From contig JACDOD010000001.1 of assembly GCA_017656265.1 (NCBI GenBank), positions 62,001-126,000 of the forward strand: a stretch of 64,000 nt of DNA, given 5' to 3'. Under the pieces are notes generated by a model. That model saw only the letters and a program-made list of their open reading frames with translations, did not search any database and was not told the DNA's origin. The position numbers and the translations under genes are program-made. Of this stretch, positions 1 to 7,914 are shown piece by piece (positions within the stretch are counted from its first letter, which is position 1; every line of letters begins with the position of its first letter). The stretch is from Bacillaceae bacterium. Lineage in GTDB: Bacteria > Bacillota > Bacilli > Bacillales > Alkalibacillaceae.

Positions 1-1
1 A

Positions 2-418
2 TCAAGGCCTATTGTGTTAACGGGCTCCTGTATCTTATTGTGCGATCAAAATCAACTGCTGCTGCAAAAACGGGCAGATAATGGGCTGTGGGGACTCCCG
101 GGAGGAGCACTGGAACCCGGAGAATCACTGGATGAAACCGCAAAAAGAGAATTATACGAGGAAACAGGTCTTACGGCACAAAGCTTGACGTTTTTCCGTG
201 TGTTTTCAGGAAAGGAATTATATTACCAGTATCCCCATGGCGATGAAGTGTACAGTGTCGTTTCCGCTTATATATGCCGGGAATTTCAGGGGGAATTAGA
301 TTCAGATAATACAGAAACAGAAGAGCTGCGTTTCTTTCCATTAGATGAAATACCGGAAAACCTCCATCCGGTGGACCGGCCCATCGTGAAAGTATTTTTA
401 GAACACAGCAAGATGTAG
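2..418 (+). CDS. Nudix hydrolase (5' end outside window)
   Basis: This encodes a Nudix-fold hydrolase that would cleave a nucleoside diphosphate linked to another moiety; the substrate cannot be told. The Nudix box is complete, with GGALEPGES followed by RELYEETGL. The reading frame is open to the left edge, and the first visible residues (S-R-P-I-V-L-T-G) look like the interior of the family's N-terminal region. I therefore think the true start lies upstream and treat the gene as partial. A GTG at 14 is a possible but weaker start. Nothing in the visible neighbourhood fixes its role. It is unrelated in sequence detail to nudF at 2.3 kb apart from the shared Nudix box. Confidence 0.85.
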   Translation, partial: SRPIVLTGSCILLCDQNQLLLQKRADNGLWGLPGGALEPGESLDETAKRELYEETGLTAQSLTFFRVFSGKELYYQYPHGDEVYSVVSAYICREFQGELDSDNTETEELRFFPLDEIPENLHPVDRPIVKVFLEHSKM

Positions 419-535
419 CGAATACAAAAATTTTTATTGATAATAAATTCCTCCGTTCCCTTATATACATGTTTTAAAACCCAATTTGATTGCAGTTCTT
501 CAGGGGTGAGCACACGAAAAAATGGAGGGAAATGT

Positions 536-1105
536 GTGAACGTTAAAAGCATTCCATTTAATATGGAGTTGTCCTATGATGATGAATTGAGGGAACAGCC
601 TGTCAGATCAGATGAAATGATGGAGGGCTTGAATTTTTTGATGGATTGCCTGAACATTGACTCTATTTCCAGAAAAACCCAGGCACAGATAGCCGGCTGG
701 ATCGGAGTATATGCCAGGATTGCAAGAGATTATCACGTAAGTGTGCAATATTTAAAAGAAGCGATCAATCTGTTTGAAGAAATGAGTGAGACTAGAGGAG
801 CTTTTGTTCAAAAATTGCAACTGGCCAACACTTTGCACTGGAAAGGAGAGCATACAGAAGCTAAACGTCTATTCATGGAGTTGCTTCAAGTAACTGAAGA
901 GAATCGAGTTCTTGAAGAATACCGGGATTTCCTGTATCAGCATTATGGAAAGTTTTTAATGGATGAGGGAAATCCGGAGCTGGCCCGGAAGTATCTGCAG
1001 GAAGCACTGGTTATCAGGAAGATAAAGGGAAACGACGAACTCATTCAATCGACAAAAATGTGTCTTTCAAAATGCCTGGAACAAATAGAGGCAATACAGA
1101 CATAA
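536..1105 (+). CDS. Tetratricopeptide-repeat protein
   Basis: A 189-residue protein built almost entirely of amphipathic helix pairs typical of tetratricopeptide repeats. Alanine, leucine and tyrosine recur at TPR spacing, for example around the YLKEAINLFEE and YLQEALVIRK stretches near residues 80 and 160. TPR proteins act as protein-protein scaffolds, and no partner is evident here. I start it at the GTG at 536, which has GGAGG at 524-528 seven bases upstream; a longer frame from 437 has no such site. It is followed by a hairpin shared with the convergent yqkF. There is no signal peptide or membrane segment, so it is probably cytoplasmic. Confidence 0.75.
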   Translation: MNVKSIPFNMELSYDDELREQPVRSDEMMEGLNFLMDCLNIDSISRKTQAQIAGWIGVYARIARDYHVSVQYLKEAINLFEEMSETRGAFVQKLQLANTLHWKGEHTEAKRLFMELLQVTEENRVLEEYRDFLYQHYGKFLMDEGNPELARKYLQEALVIRKIKGNDELIQSTKMCLSKCLEQIEAIQT

Positions 1106-1123
1106 CCCTGCTTTTGTTCCGAC

Positions 1124-1183
1124 AAAAAAGGGGCTGTACTTAAGGAATGTCATATTCTTTATTTTCGCCTTAAGACAGTCCCC
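1124..1183 (-). terminator. Hairpin terminator between convergent genes
   Basis: Arms GGGGCTGT plus CTTAAGG (1130-1145) pair with CCTTAAG plus ACAGTCCCC (1168-1183), with one bulged base. On the minus strand the hairpin runs into T6 (A-run at 1124-1129), which fits termination of yqkF. On the plus strand the tail is weaker, but the same stem may also stop the TPR gene. Confidence 0.8.
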
Positions 1184-1192
1184 TGCTTTATT

Positions 1193-2113
1193 TTATCGGT
1201 GTTTATCATATTTGATCGGCTTTGAAATAGCCTTCAGCTTTGTATATAAATCATCATCCATTGGCGGGCTATCCATGAATGTCAGGTTTTCTTCGAGCTG
1301 CTCCATGGAGCTGGCTCCGAATACCGCTGTGGCAACAGCCGGATGTTTCAATACATATTGAAGGGCCAGGGTATTTCCGCTCCGTTCGGCACTCCGATAG
1401 GATAAAAAGGTTTCTGTCATATCTTTGAGTTCTTCATAGGAATACTCAAGATACCCACCTTTTCCTTTCCGTTCTACCATTTCTAATCCTCTGTCGCTCA
1501 ACATTCCCTTAGCCAGCGGTCCCCTGGCCAGCACACTGATTTGATGGTTTTGCAAAAGATCCAGAATTTCTTCTTCCGGGCGCCGGTCATATAAACTGTA
1601 CTGCATCATGACACTGACAATATTGGAGCGTTTTACATATTCCCGTATGACATTGGGGCGGATAGAAGAAATGCCGTAATAGCGAATGATACCCTCTTCT
1701 TTTAATTCTTCAAAAGCTTCAATGGTTTCGTCGATATGGTCCTCAATAGTTCCGCCATGAAGCTGATACAGGTCAATGTAATCAAGATTGAGCCTCCTCA
1801 GGCTTTCTTTTACTTCTTCCTGAATATATTTTTTTGAAGGATCCCAGAACCAGCCTTCTTTGCCAGGCCCAAAGTGATTGCCCACCTTTGTGCCGATGAT
1901 CACCTGATCCCGCTTATTCTTAACAGCTTTCCCCACCATTTCCTCATTGACACCGTAATCATATAAATCGGCTGTATCCAGATAATTAATCCCGGCATCC
2001 AGAGCCCGGTGGATGATTTCCTTCGCCTTTTGTTCATTTGTTCCAAGACTCATACAGCCAAGAGATATTTCGCTGACAAAGAGATCGGATCTACCTAACT
2101 GATTTCTCCTCAC
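1193..2113 (-). CDS. yqkF: Aldo/keto reductase, YqkF type
   Basis: An NADPH-dependent aldo/keto reductase of 306 residues. It has the TIM-barrel family's catalytic set: Asp46 and Tyr51 in DTADLYDYG, Lys76 in GTKVGNH, and the His of LYQLHGG near 119. The sequence closely resembles B. subtilis YqkF, whose natural substrate is not known. It is transcribed divergently from nudF, as in B. subtilis. The ATG at 2113 fits the conserved N terminus (RRNQLGRSDLFVSEISLG). The gene appears intact and monocistronic, ending at the hairpin at 1124-1183. Confidence 0.9.
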   Translation of the reverse strand: MRRNQLGRSDLFVSEISLGCMSLGTNEQKAKEIIHRALDAGINYLDTADLYDYGVNEEMVGKAVKNKRDQVIIGTKVGNHFGPGKEGWFWDPSKKYIQEEVKESLRRLNLDYIDLYQLHGGTIEDHIDETIEAFEELKEEGIIRYYGISSIRPNVIREYVKRSNIVSVMMQYSLYDRRPEEEILDLLQNHQISVLARGPLAKGMLSDRGLEMVERKGKGGYLEYSYEELKDMTETFLSYRSAERSGNTLALQYVLKHPAVATAVFGASSMEQLEENLTFMDSPPMDDDLYTKLKAISKPIKYDKHR

Positions 2114-2263
2114 TGTTCATCCATCCTTTCTTAACAATTCCGTTGCTTTCTATTCTATAAGAGAAGGGGATCTCTGCCAAATGTTCAACATTTTGGGGGA
2201 GTGAAAGATCGGGGAATTTCAGCTGAACTTTATGATAAGATAGATGGGGAAAGGGAAGGTGAG

Positions 2264-2815
2264 ATGATGAAAAAGTTTGAGGAGAAGACCATAGAATCAG
2301 AAACGATATTTGAAGGAAAAGTCGTGAAACTTCAGGTCGACCGTGTAAAACTTCCAAACGGTAAAGTATCAAAACGTGAACTCATTAAACATCCGGGGGC
2401 TGTGGCCGTCATTCCGGTTACAGATGAAGGAAAAATGGTTTTCGTAGAACAGTACCGAAAACCGCTGGAGAGAAGTTTAGTGGAAATCCCGGCTGGAAAG
2501 CTGGAAGCAGGGGAAAGTCCTGAAGCCACTGCCCACCGTGAACTTGAAGAAGAAACCGGATACCTGGCAGATGAGTTAATATATATTACTTCATTTTATA
2601 CGTCACCAGGCTTTGCGGATGAATTGATCCATCTTTACCTGGCGACAGGTCTAAAAAAAAGCGCCCAACCAAAGGAAGCAGATGAAGACGAATTTGTGGA
2701 AATTTTGGAATGCACCCTGCAAGAAGCACAGAAACTAATGGAAGAGAAGAAAATTTATGATGCCAAAACGGCCTATGCTGTACTCTATCTGGCATCCCAA
2801 AACCATCGTGAATAA
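2264..2815 (+). CDS. nudF: ADP-ribose pyrophosphatase (Nudix)
   Basis: NudF hydrolyses ADP-ribose to AMP and ribose 5-phosphate. The Nudix box is intact (GKLEAGESPE followed by RELEEETGY), and the proline-glycine stretch SPGFADE that follows is typical of ADP-ribose pyrophosphatases. I choose the ATG pair at 2264/2267 because the family starts just before FEEKTI and a GGGAAGGTGAG ribosome-binding site lies directly upstream. The open frame extends a further 21 codons upstream, without family similarity. The protein is about 183 residues, near the B. subtilis length. It is followed after 44 bp by the endonuclease Q gene, so the two may be co-transcribed. Confidence 0.9.
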   Translation: MMKKFEEKTIESETIFEGKVVKLQVDRVKLPNGKVSKRELIKHPGAVAVIPVTDEGKMVFVEQYRKPLERSLVEIPAGKLEAGESPEATAHRELEEETGYLADELIYITSFYTSPGFADELIHLYLATGLKKSAQPKEADEDEFVEILECTLQEAQKLMEEKKIYDAKTAYAVLYLASQNHRE

Positions 2816-2859
2816 ACTCATTATCAGCACGAAGTACTTAAAAAAGGACCGATGCCTCC

Positions 2860-4026
2860 ATGTTGAAGAATTTTTACGCTGATCTCCATATTCATATTGG
2901 ACAGACCAAATATGGCCGCCCAGTTAAAATTACAGCTTCTAAAACCTTAACCTTAACGAATATTCTGGAAGAAGCCTCTGAACGCAAAGGGTTAGATATG
3001 GTCGGGATTATAGATGCACATGTCCCAGCCGTTCAGGAAGAGCTAGAACAATTGATTGAATCGAAAAGGGCCTATGAAATGGAAGAAGGGGGCGTCCGTT
3101 TTGACAGGACAACCCTTATTCTTGGCTCAGAAATAGAGATTTATGATGATCACTGTAAAGGTCCAGTTCATGTTCTCTGTTATTTTCCGGATATTCATCA
3201 TCTAAAAGTTTTTACCGGGTGGCTGAAGGGCAGAATGAAAAACATTCATTTAAGCTCTCAGCGATTCTACGGAACTGCACCAGAACTGCAGCAGAAAGTG
3301 AAAGAATTAAAGGGGCTGTTTGTCCCGGCACATGTATTTACCCCTTTTAAAAGCCTGTATGGAAGGGGAGTCAAAAAAAGTCTAAAAGAAATTTTTGACC
3401 CGAATCTCATTGATGCTGTGGAGTTAGGGTTAAGTTCGGATTCCCATATGGCAGATCACATTTCGGAATTGCATGATTATACGTTTTTAACGAATTCCGA
3501 CGCCCATTCCCTGAAAAAAATAGCCAGGGAATATCAACTGGTAAAGATGAAACAACCGACATTTACAGAGTTAGAAAAAGTTCTGCATCAAAAGGATCAG
3601 CGCATGGTCATTGTCAATTATGGTATGAATCCAAAACTGGGAAAGTATTATACAACAGTCTGTGAAAAATGTTTGGTCAGTGTGGGGAATCACGATCAGT
3701 TCTGTCCGTCATGCAGTCACTCCCGGTTTATTAAAGGAGTGTCTGACCGGATTCAGGAACTGGCGGATCGAGATCGAGAGGACATACAAAGACCTCCCTA
3801 TATTTATCAGGCACCGCTGGAATATATTCCAACATTAGGTCCTAAAACATATGAAAAACTGTTGAAGCTTGGCACAGAAATGTATATTCTTCACCAGGCA
3901 GACAGACAGGAATTAATTTCAGCTTCTTCAGAAAAGATAGCTGATCATATTCTGGCCATGAGAAACGGGAAAATGGAATTCACTGCGGGTGGAGGAGGCA
4001 AATATGGCAAGATTAAAACCGACTGA
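2860..4026 (+). CDS. Endonuclease Q family DNA-repair nuclease
   Basis: A 388-residue PHP-superfamily protein resembling endonuclease Q, which nicks DNA 5' of deaminated bases such as uracil and hypoxanthine. The PHP metal motif appears at the N terminus (ADLHIHIG, residues 7-14), with further His and Asp ligands in AHVF and NSDAHS. A four-cysteine zinc ribbon follows (CEKC and CPSC, about residues 268-286), then a helix-hairpin-helix-like C terminus around YIPTLGPKTYEKLL. These parts occur in this order in the archaeal and Bacillus EndoQ proteins. The spacing from AGGA (2845-2848) to ATG 2860 is long, at about 11 bases. The stop codon lies inside the terminator stem. Confidence 0.8.
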   Translation: MLKNFYADLHIHIGQTKYGRPVKITASKTLTLTNILEEASERKGLDMVGIIDAHVPAVQEELEQLIESKRAYEMEEGGVRFDRTTLILGSEIEIYDDHCKGPVHVLCYFPDIHHLKVFTGWLKGRMKNIHLSSQRFYGTAPELQQKVKELKGLFVPAHVFTPFKSLYGRGVKKSLKEIFDPNLIDAVELGLSSDSHMADHISELHDYTFLTNSDAHSLKKIAREYQLVKMKQPTFTELEKVLHQKDQRMVIVNYGMNPKLGKYYTTVCEKCLVSVGNHDQFCPSCSHSRFIKGVSDRIQELADRDREDIQRPPYIYQAPLEYIPTLGPKTYEKLLKLGTEMYILHQADRQELISASSEKIADHILAMRNGKMEFTAGGGGKYGKIKTD

Positions 4027-4043
4027 CCGTAGTCGGTTTTTTT
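4015..4043 (+). terminator. Terminator overlapping the end of the EndoQ gene
   Basis: Perfect 10-bp stem AAAACCGACT / AGTCGGTTTT with a 6-base loop and a T7 tail. The left arm encodes the last residues and the stop codon region of the endonuclease Q gene (stop at 4024-4026). Confidence 0.9.
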
Positions 4044-4125
4044 GGTCTATTTTTTTATCAGATCTCATAGATTAAAATAAAGAATTTAATAGAAAAAGAA
4101 GACAAATTTAAAATGGGGGATCTGA

Positions 4126-4764
4126 ATGACTAGAAAAGCTTTTCGTACAAGAATGGAATTTTCACAGCACTTAAGCATCTACCTGTTCATGTTCATTTTG
4201 TTTTTAATTGGCGTCATTTTTGGTGCCATCATTGTCAACAGTATGAATTTTATTCAGAAGCAAGATCTTTATTTTTACCTGGAGCAATTTTTCGGCAAAG
4301 TGTTAGAAGGCACGATCATTAGTGAGGCACAGCTGTTTCAGACAAGCTTTTTCTATCATATAAAATACATTGGCGTCATTTTTATCTTAGGTTTATCCAT
4401 CATAGGCATCCCGATTATCTGGATCTTTATTTTTATGAAAGGAATTGTGGTTGGTTTTTCTGTTGGATTTTTAGTCAATCAAATGGGGTGGTATGGACTG
4501 CTCCTTGCAGCGGCTTCTATTGCTCCCCAAAATTTGCTGATCATTCCAGCCTATATTGTTGCTGGGAGCATGGCAATGATATTTTCCCTCCATTTAATTC
4601 GTAAGCTATTTGCTACCAGGTTCTACAATCACACGGTCAGAAAAGCGTTTGTCCAGTATATTGCTGTCTATGTGACCCTTTTTGCCGTTGTTCTGGGGGC
4701 ATCACTCATTGAAACGTTTATTTCCCCCTTTGCGATGAAACTGGTTGTGGATATAGGTTTTTAA
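4126..4764 (+). CDS. spoIIM: Stage II sporulation protein M
   Basis: SpoIIM is a mother-cell membrane protein. With SpoIID and SpoIIP it forms the complex that remodels peptidoglycan during engulfment of the forespore. The 212-residue sequence has a basic N terminus, then about five hydrophobic segments (around residues 20-40, 80-105, 115-135, 140-160 and 180-205). The family signature IIGIPIIWIFIFMKGIVVGFSVGFL lies centrally. It sits immediately upstream of fur, the B. subtilis arrangement. The ATG at 4126 follows GGGGGATCTGA. I expect sigma-E control from the family but did not find a convincing sigma-E promoter in the 100 bp upstream. Confidence 0.93.
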   Translation: MTRKAFRTRMEFSQHLSIYLFMFILFLIGVIFGAIIVNSMNFIQKQDLYFYLEQFFGKVLEGTIISEAQLFQTSFFYHIKYIGVIFILGLSIIGIPIIWIFIFMKGIVVGFSVGFLVNQMGWYGLLLAAASIAPQNLLIIPAYIVAGSMAMIFSLHLIRKLFATRFYNHTVRKAFVQYIAVYVTLFAVVLGASLIETFISPFAMKLVVDIGF

Positions 4765-4777
4765 AATATATATTAAT

Positions 4778-4792
4778 TTATAATAATTATAA
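4778..4792 (+). promoter_or_regulatory. PerR box upstream of fur
   Basis: The 15-base palindrome TTATAATAATTATAA matches the PerR consensus TTATAATNATTATAA at every specified position. It lies 24 bp upstream of the -35 element of the fur promoter. PerR is the peroxide-sensing relative of Fur, and B. subtilis fur is known to be a PerR target. The Fur consensus is similar, so autoregulation cannot be excluded. Confidence 0.75.
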
Positions 4793-4816
4793 TAAATTTA
4801 TTAAAATTATTTTAAT

Positions 4817-4845
4817 TTGACACCCGTTCTTTGTCTGCTTATAAT
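4817..4845 (+). promoter_or_regulatory. Consensus sigma-A promoter of fur
   Basis: TTGACA at 4817-4822 and TATAAT at 4840-4845 are both perfect and are separated by 17 bp. Transcription would begin near 4852, just before the fur ribosome-binding site GGGAGGGAG at 4861-4869. Confidence 0.92.
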
Positions 4846-4875
4846 AAGATTGTATGGTCAGGGAGGGAGCAGGCA

Positions 4876-5331
4876 ATGGAACATCGACTTGAAAAAATAA
4901 AAAAACAATTACATTCCCAAAGCTATAAACTAACCCCTCAGCGAGAAGCTACCGTTCGTGTTTTACTGGAACATGAGGAAGATCACTTAAGTGCAGAAGA
5001 TGTTTACCTCCTTGTAAAAGAAAAATCCCCTGAAATCGGTTTAGCAACCGTATATCGGACGCTGGAATTGCTCTCGGAATTAAAAATTGTGGATAAAATT
5101 AATTTCGGAGACGGCGTTTCCCGCTACGATTTGCGAAAAGAAGGAGCCGAACACTTTCACCATCATCTCGTATGTATTGAGTGCGGTTCTGTTGAAGAAA
5201 TCGAAGAAGACTTGCTTGGAGATGTGGAAAAAATCGTTGAAAACGACTGGCAGTTTAAAGTGAAAGACCATCGGCTGACCTTTCATGGCATATGCCGGAA
5301 ATGCCAGGATAACGGTTCTGATTCTGAATAA
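4876..5331 (+). CDS. fur: Ferric uptake regulator Fur
   Basis: Fur is an iron-sensing dimeric repressor of iron uptake genes. The 151-residue protein has the winged helix with recognition helix in SPEIGLATVYRTLELL, the histidine cluster HFHHHLVC that binds metal, and the two cysteine pairs CIECG and CRKC for structural zinc. It aligns along its whole length with B. subtilis Fur. I start at ATG 4876, six bases after GGGAGGGAG. The alternative upstream frame would begin inside the promoter. A perfect PerR box and a perfect sigma-A promoter precede it, and a terminator follows. Confidence 0.96.
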   Translation: MEHRLEKIKKQLHSQSYKLTPQREATVRVLLEHEEDHLSAEDVYLLVKEKSPEIGLATVYRTLELLSELKIVDKINFGDGVSRYDLRKEGAEHFHHHLVCIECGSVEEIEEDLLGDVEKIVENDWQFKVKDHRLTFHGICRKCQDNGSDSE

Positions 5332-5343
5332 TGATAAAACCAG

Positions 5344-5377
5344 CCTTTTTTCCGTAACAGGAAGAAAGGTTTTTATT
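5344..5377 (+). terminator. fur terminator
   Basis: CCTTTTTTCC (5344-5353) pairs with GGAAGAAAGG (5360-5369) across a 6-base loop, with one G-U pair, and is followed by a T-rich tail. Confidence 0.75.
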
Positions 5378-5485
5378 ATTTTATAGCCATCCTCTTTTCA
5401 ATGATTTTTATTTACAAAACAGAAGGATTCATGTACGTTAATAGTAGAAAGGCTTCTATACGATGTGTATAAATGATATTGAAGT

Positions 5486-5534
5486 TGGCATATCTTGTAC
5501 TAGGCAATATTTTAAACTTGAGGGAGATATGCCA
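5486..5534 (+). promoter_or_regulatory. Inverted repeat spanning the yqzK ribosome-binding site
   Basis: TGGCATATC (5486-5494) is the exact complement of GATATGCCA (5526-5534). The right arm runs from the end of the ribosome-binding site AGGGAGA into the A of the yqzK start codon, so folding would hide the start site. The 31-base loop is long; this is a candidate only. Confidence 0.4.
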
Positions 5535-5752
5535 TGGTGAGATGGTTCTATCTTTTTAAAGAATTTTTAAAAGTGTTTATCATATTTATCGTTTGTACGG
5601 CTCTCTTTTATTATGGCCTTAGAATCATGCATGAAGAATATGAAAATTTCCATCGGTATGACCGGCCTGAGGGAAGAGCGGTAAAAGTATTCGATCAACA
5701 GGAAGGAAATTTATTGGACCGTTTATCTATTTTTTTTCGTCTGGGGGAGTAA
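5534..5752 (+). CDS. yqzK: YqzK family small membrane protein
   Basis: A 72-residue protein with one N-terminal transmembrane helix (about residues 8-28) and a charged C-terminal tail containing ENFHRYDRPEG. It matches the DUF4227/YqzK family in sequence and in its place between fur and xerD. Its function is unknown. The ATG at 5534 follows AGGGAGA. Its last codons contain GGGGGAG, which serves as the ribosome-binding site of xerD, so the two genes are translationally linked. An inverted repeat covers its own start site. Confidence 0.88.
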   Translation: MVRWFYLFKEFLKVFIIFIVCTALFYYGLRIMHEEYENFHRYDRPEGRAVKVFDQQEGNLLDRLSIFFRLGE

Positions 5753-5756
5753 ATGA

Positions 5757-6644
5757 ATGAAACATGAGGTTCAGGATTTCCTGCATTATCTGACCATTGA
5801 GCGCGGGTTATCTAATAACACCATCCTATCCTACAAACGGGACTTAAAACAGTACGTTTCATTCCTTGAGGAAACATGCAAAATTAAACAGGCGGATCAG
5901 ATTCAGCGGGTACATATTATGCAGTTTCTTCATCACCTGAATGATTCAGGGAGGTCTGTATCCACATCAGCCCGGATGCTGTCCACCATTCGTGCTTTTC
6001 ATCAGTTTTTGGTAAGGGAGTACAATGTCAAGCAGGACGCCAGTCTTCATATAGAAACACCGAAAAAGGAAAGAAAACTGCCAAAGGTTCTTTCCGGTGA
6101 TGAGGTCGAAGCACTTCTTGATTTAAAGGGCAATGATCCTCTGACCGTTCGGAACCGGGCCATGCTTGAAGTCCTTTATGCAACAGGTTTGCGGGTGACT
6201 GAACTTTTATCCTTAACCATGAATGACCTGCATTTAACAATGGGGTTTGTCAGATGCATGGGAAAAGGTTCTAAAGAACGAATCATTCCCCTTGGTTCAC
6301 ATGCCCAGGATGCGGTTGAAATGTACTTGAACAAAGCAAGACCTGCTTTAATGAAAAAAAGACAGGAAGACGCCGTGTTTCTGAATCATCATGGGCGTCC
6401 CATGACCAGACAGGGTTTCTGGAAAATCTTGAAGGCCATTGCCAGGGACAAGGGGATTAAAAAGGAAATTACTCCCCATACCTTAAGGCATTCTTTTGCC
6501 ACGCACCTGCTGGAAAACGGAGCAGACTTGAGAGCAGTACAGGAAATGCTCGGACATGCCGACATTTCAACCACTCAGATTTATACGCATGTGTCAAAAT
6601 CGAGACTGAAGGATATTTACAAAAATTTTCACCCGAGAGCCTGA
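5757..6644 (+). CDS. xerD: Tyrosine recombinase XerD
   Basis: XerD acts with its partner at dif to resolve chromosome dimers. The 295-residue protein has the SAM-like DNA-binding N domain (about 1-90) and the catalytic domain with all expected residues: Arg146, Lys170, His241, Arg244, His267 and the nucleophile Tyr276. B. subtilis calls this gene ripX. It starts at ATG 5757, four bases after the yqzK stop. An earlier ATG at 5753 reads into a stop after four codons. Confidence 0.95.
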   Translation: MKHEVQDFLHYLTIERGLSNNTILSYKRDLKQYVSFLEETCKIKQADQIQRVHIMQFLHHLNDSGRSVSTSARMLSTIRAFHQFLVREYNVKQDASLHIETPKKERKLPKVLSGDEVEALLDLKGNDPLTVRNRAMLEVLYATGLRVTELLSLTMNDLHLTMGFVRCMGKGSKERIIPLGSHAQDAVEMYLNKARPALMKKRQEDAVFLNHHGRPMTRQGFWKILKAIARDKGIKKEITPHTLRHSFATHLLENGADLRAVQEMLGHADISTTQIYTHVSKSRLKDIYKNFHPRA

Positions 6645-6661
6645 TTCTTTTTTTAACGCAA

Positions 6662-6685
6662 ATGTTGTCTGACATCATACAACAT
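6662..6685 (+). promoter_or_regulatory. Inverted repeat, possible operator of deoB operon
   Basis: ATGTTGT (6662-6668) and ACAACAT (6679-6685) are perfect inverted repeats around a 10-base spacer. They lie 24 bp before the deoB start codon. The stem is weak and has no T tail, so a protein-binding site is more likely than a terminator. The regulator is unknown. Confidence 0.4.
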
Positions 6686-6708
6686 CGGAAGTGATAGGAG
6701 GAATAATC

Positions 6709-7890
6709 ATGGAACAATTTCAGCGGATTTTTCTCATTGTGATGGATTCAGTCGGAATTGGGGAAGCACCAGATGCATTGGATTTTAACGATCAGGGTGC
6801 AGATACGCTGGGGCATATTGCGGAACATATGAATGGACTGAACATGCCGAATATGGCGAAACTTGGACTGGGCAATATCCGGGCGTTAAAGGGGATTGAG
6901 CCGGCAGAAAAACCGGCAGCCTATTATACAAAAATGCAGGAGGCGTCAGTAGGCAAAGATACGATGACTGGACACTGGGAGCTGATGGGGCTTCGGATTG
7001 AGCAGCCCTTTCGAACGTTTCCGAGTGGTTTTCCAGAAGAATTGATCCGGCAAATTGAGGAAAAATCCGGTAGAAAGGTCATTGGCAATAAAGCCGCATC
7101 GGGTACAAAAATTATTGAGGAATTGGGTAAAGAGCATTTGGAAACGGGTGCACTTATTGTATACACATCAGCAGACTCCGTTTTGCAGATTGCCGCTCAC
7201 GAAGACATTGTCCCCCTAAAGGAGTTATATGACATTTGTGCAATGGCTAGAGAGTTGACCAAAGATGAGAAATATATGGTTGGCCGTGTGATTGCCCGAC
7301 CCTTTATCGGAAAGCCGGGGACTTTTGAACGCACCCCAAACCGCCATGACTATGCTCTTAAACCGTTCGGCCGCACAGTTATGAATGAATTGAAGGATGC
7401 GGGCTTTGATGTAATAGCCCTTGGAAAAATATCAGATATCTATGATGGAGAAGGGGTTACAGATGCCATCCGGACTTCGGACAATATGGATGGAATGGAC
7501 AAATTGATTGAAACCACATCTCGAGATTTTAATGGGTTAAGCTTTTTAAATCTGGTAGATTTTGATGCTAAATATGGTCATAGACGTGATCCTCAAGGCT
7601 ACGGCGAAGCACTGGAAGCATTTGACCGCCGCTTGCCTGAAGTTTTAGATCAGTTAAGAGGTCATGACCTGTTAATCATTACTGCAGATCATGGCAATGA
7701 TCCCGTTCACCGTGGAACGGACCATACCCGGGAACTGGTGCCGTTACTCATTTATCATAAGGGAATCGAAACGGGTAAAGAATTACCGTTGCGAAATACC
7801 TTTGCTGATGTCGGTGCGACCATAGCTGAAAATTTTAATATCAAAATGCCACGCTTTGGAACAAGCTTTTTAAAAGAAATAAAAGAATAA
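6709..7890 (+). CDS. deoB: Phosphopentomutase
   Basis: DeoB (Drm in B. subtilis) interconverts ribose or deoxyribose 1-phosphate and 5-phosphate, feeding nucleoside sugars into central metabolism. The 393-residue protein belongs to the alkaline phosphatase superfamily. It begins with the metal site motif [14 protein letters not shown], contains [13 protein letters not shown] with the phosphorylated Thr, and ends with the metal ligands ADHGNDP and GTDHTRE. ATG 6709 follows a perfect AGGAGG at 6696-6701. It heads an operon with pupG and pdp, so phosphorolysis and sugar isomerisation are encoded together. Confidence 0.95.
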   Translation: MEQFQRIFLIVMDSVGIGEAPDALDFNDQGADTLGHIAEHMNGLNMPNMAKLGLGNIRALKGIEPAEKPAAYYTKMQEASVGKDTMTGHWELMGLRIEQPFRTFPSGFPEELIRQIEEKSGRKVIGNKAASGTKIIEELGKEHLETGALIVYTSADSVLQIAAHEDIVPLKELYDICAMARELTKDEKYMVGRVIARPFIGKPGTFERTPNRHDYALKPFGRTVMNELKDAGFDVIALGKISDIYDGEGVTDAIRTSDNMDGMDKLIETTSRDFNGLSFLNLVDFDAKYGHRRDPQGYGEALEAFDRRLPEVLDQLRGHDLLIITADHGNDPVHRGTDHTRELVPLLIYHKGIETGKELPLRNTFADVGATIAENFNIKMPRFGTSFLKEIKE

Positions 7891-7914
7891 CCGCATTTTT
7901 TAGGAGGGGTTCTT

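Noticed and set aside
437-535. Longer N terminus of the TPR protein
   Set aside because: No ribosome-binding site at 437, and GGAGG seven bases before GTG 536 defines a better start.
5757-6644. xerD as a mobile-element integrase
   Set aside because: Its length, residues and place between yqzK and deoB are those of the chromosomal dimer-resolution recombinase.
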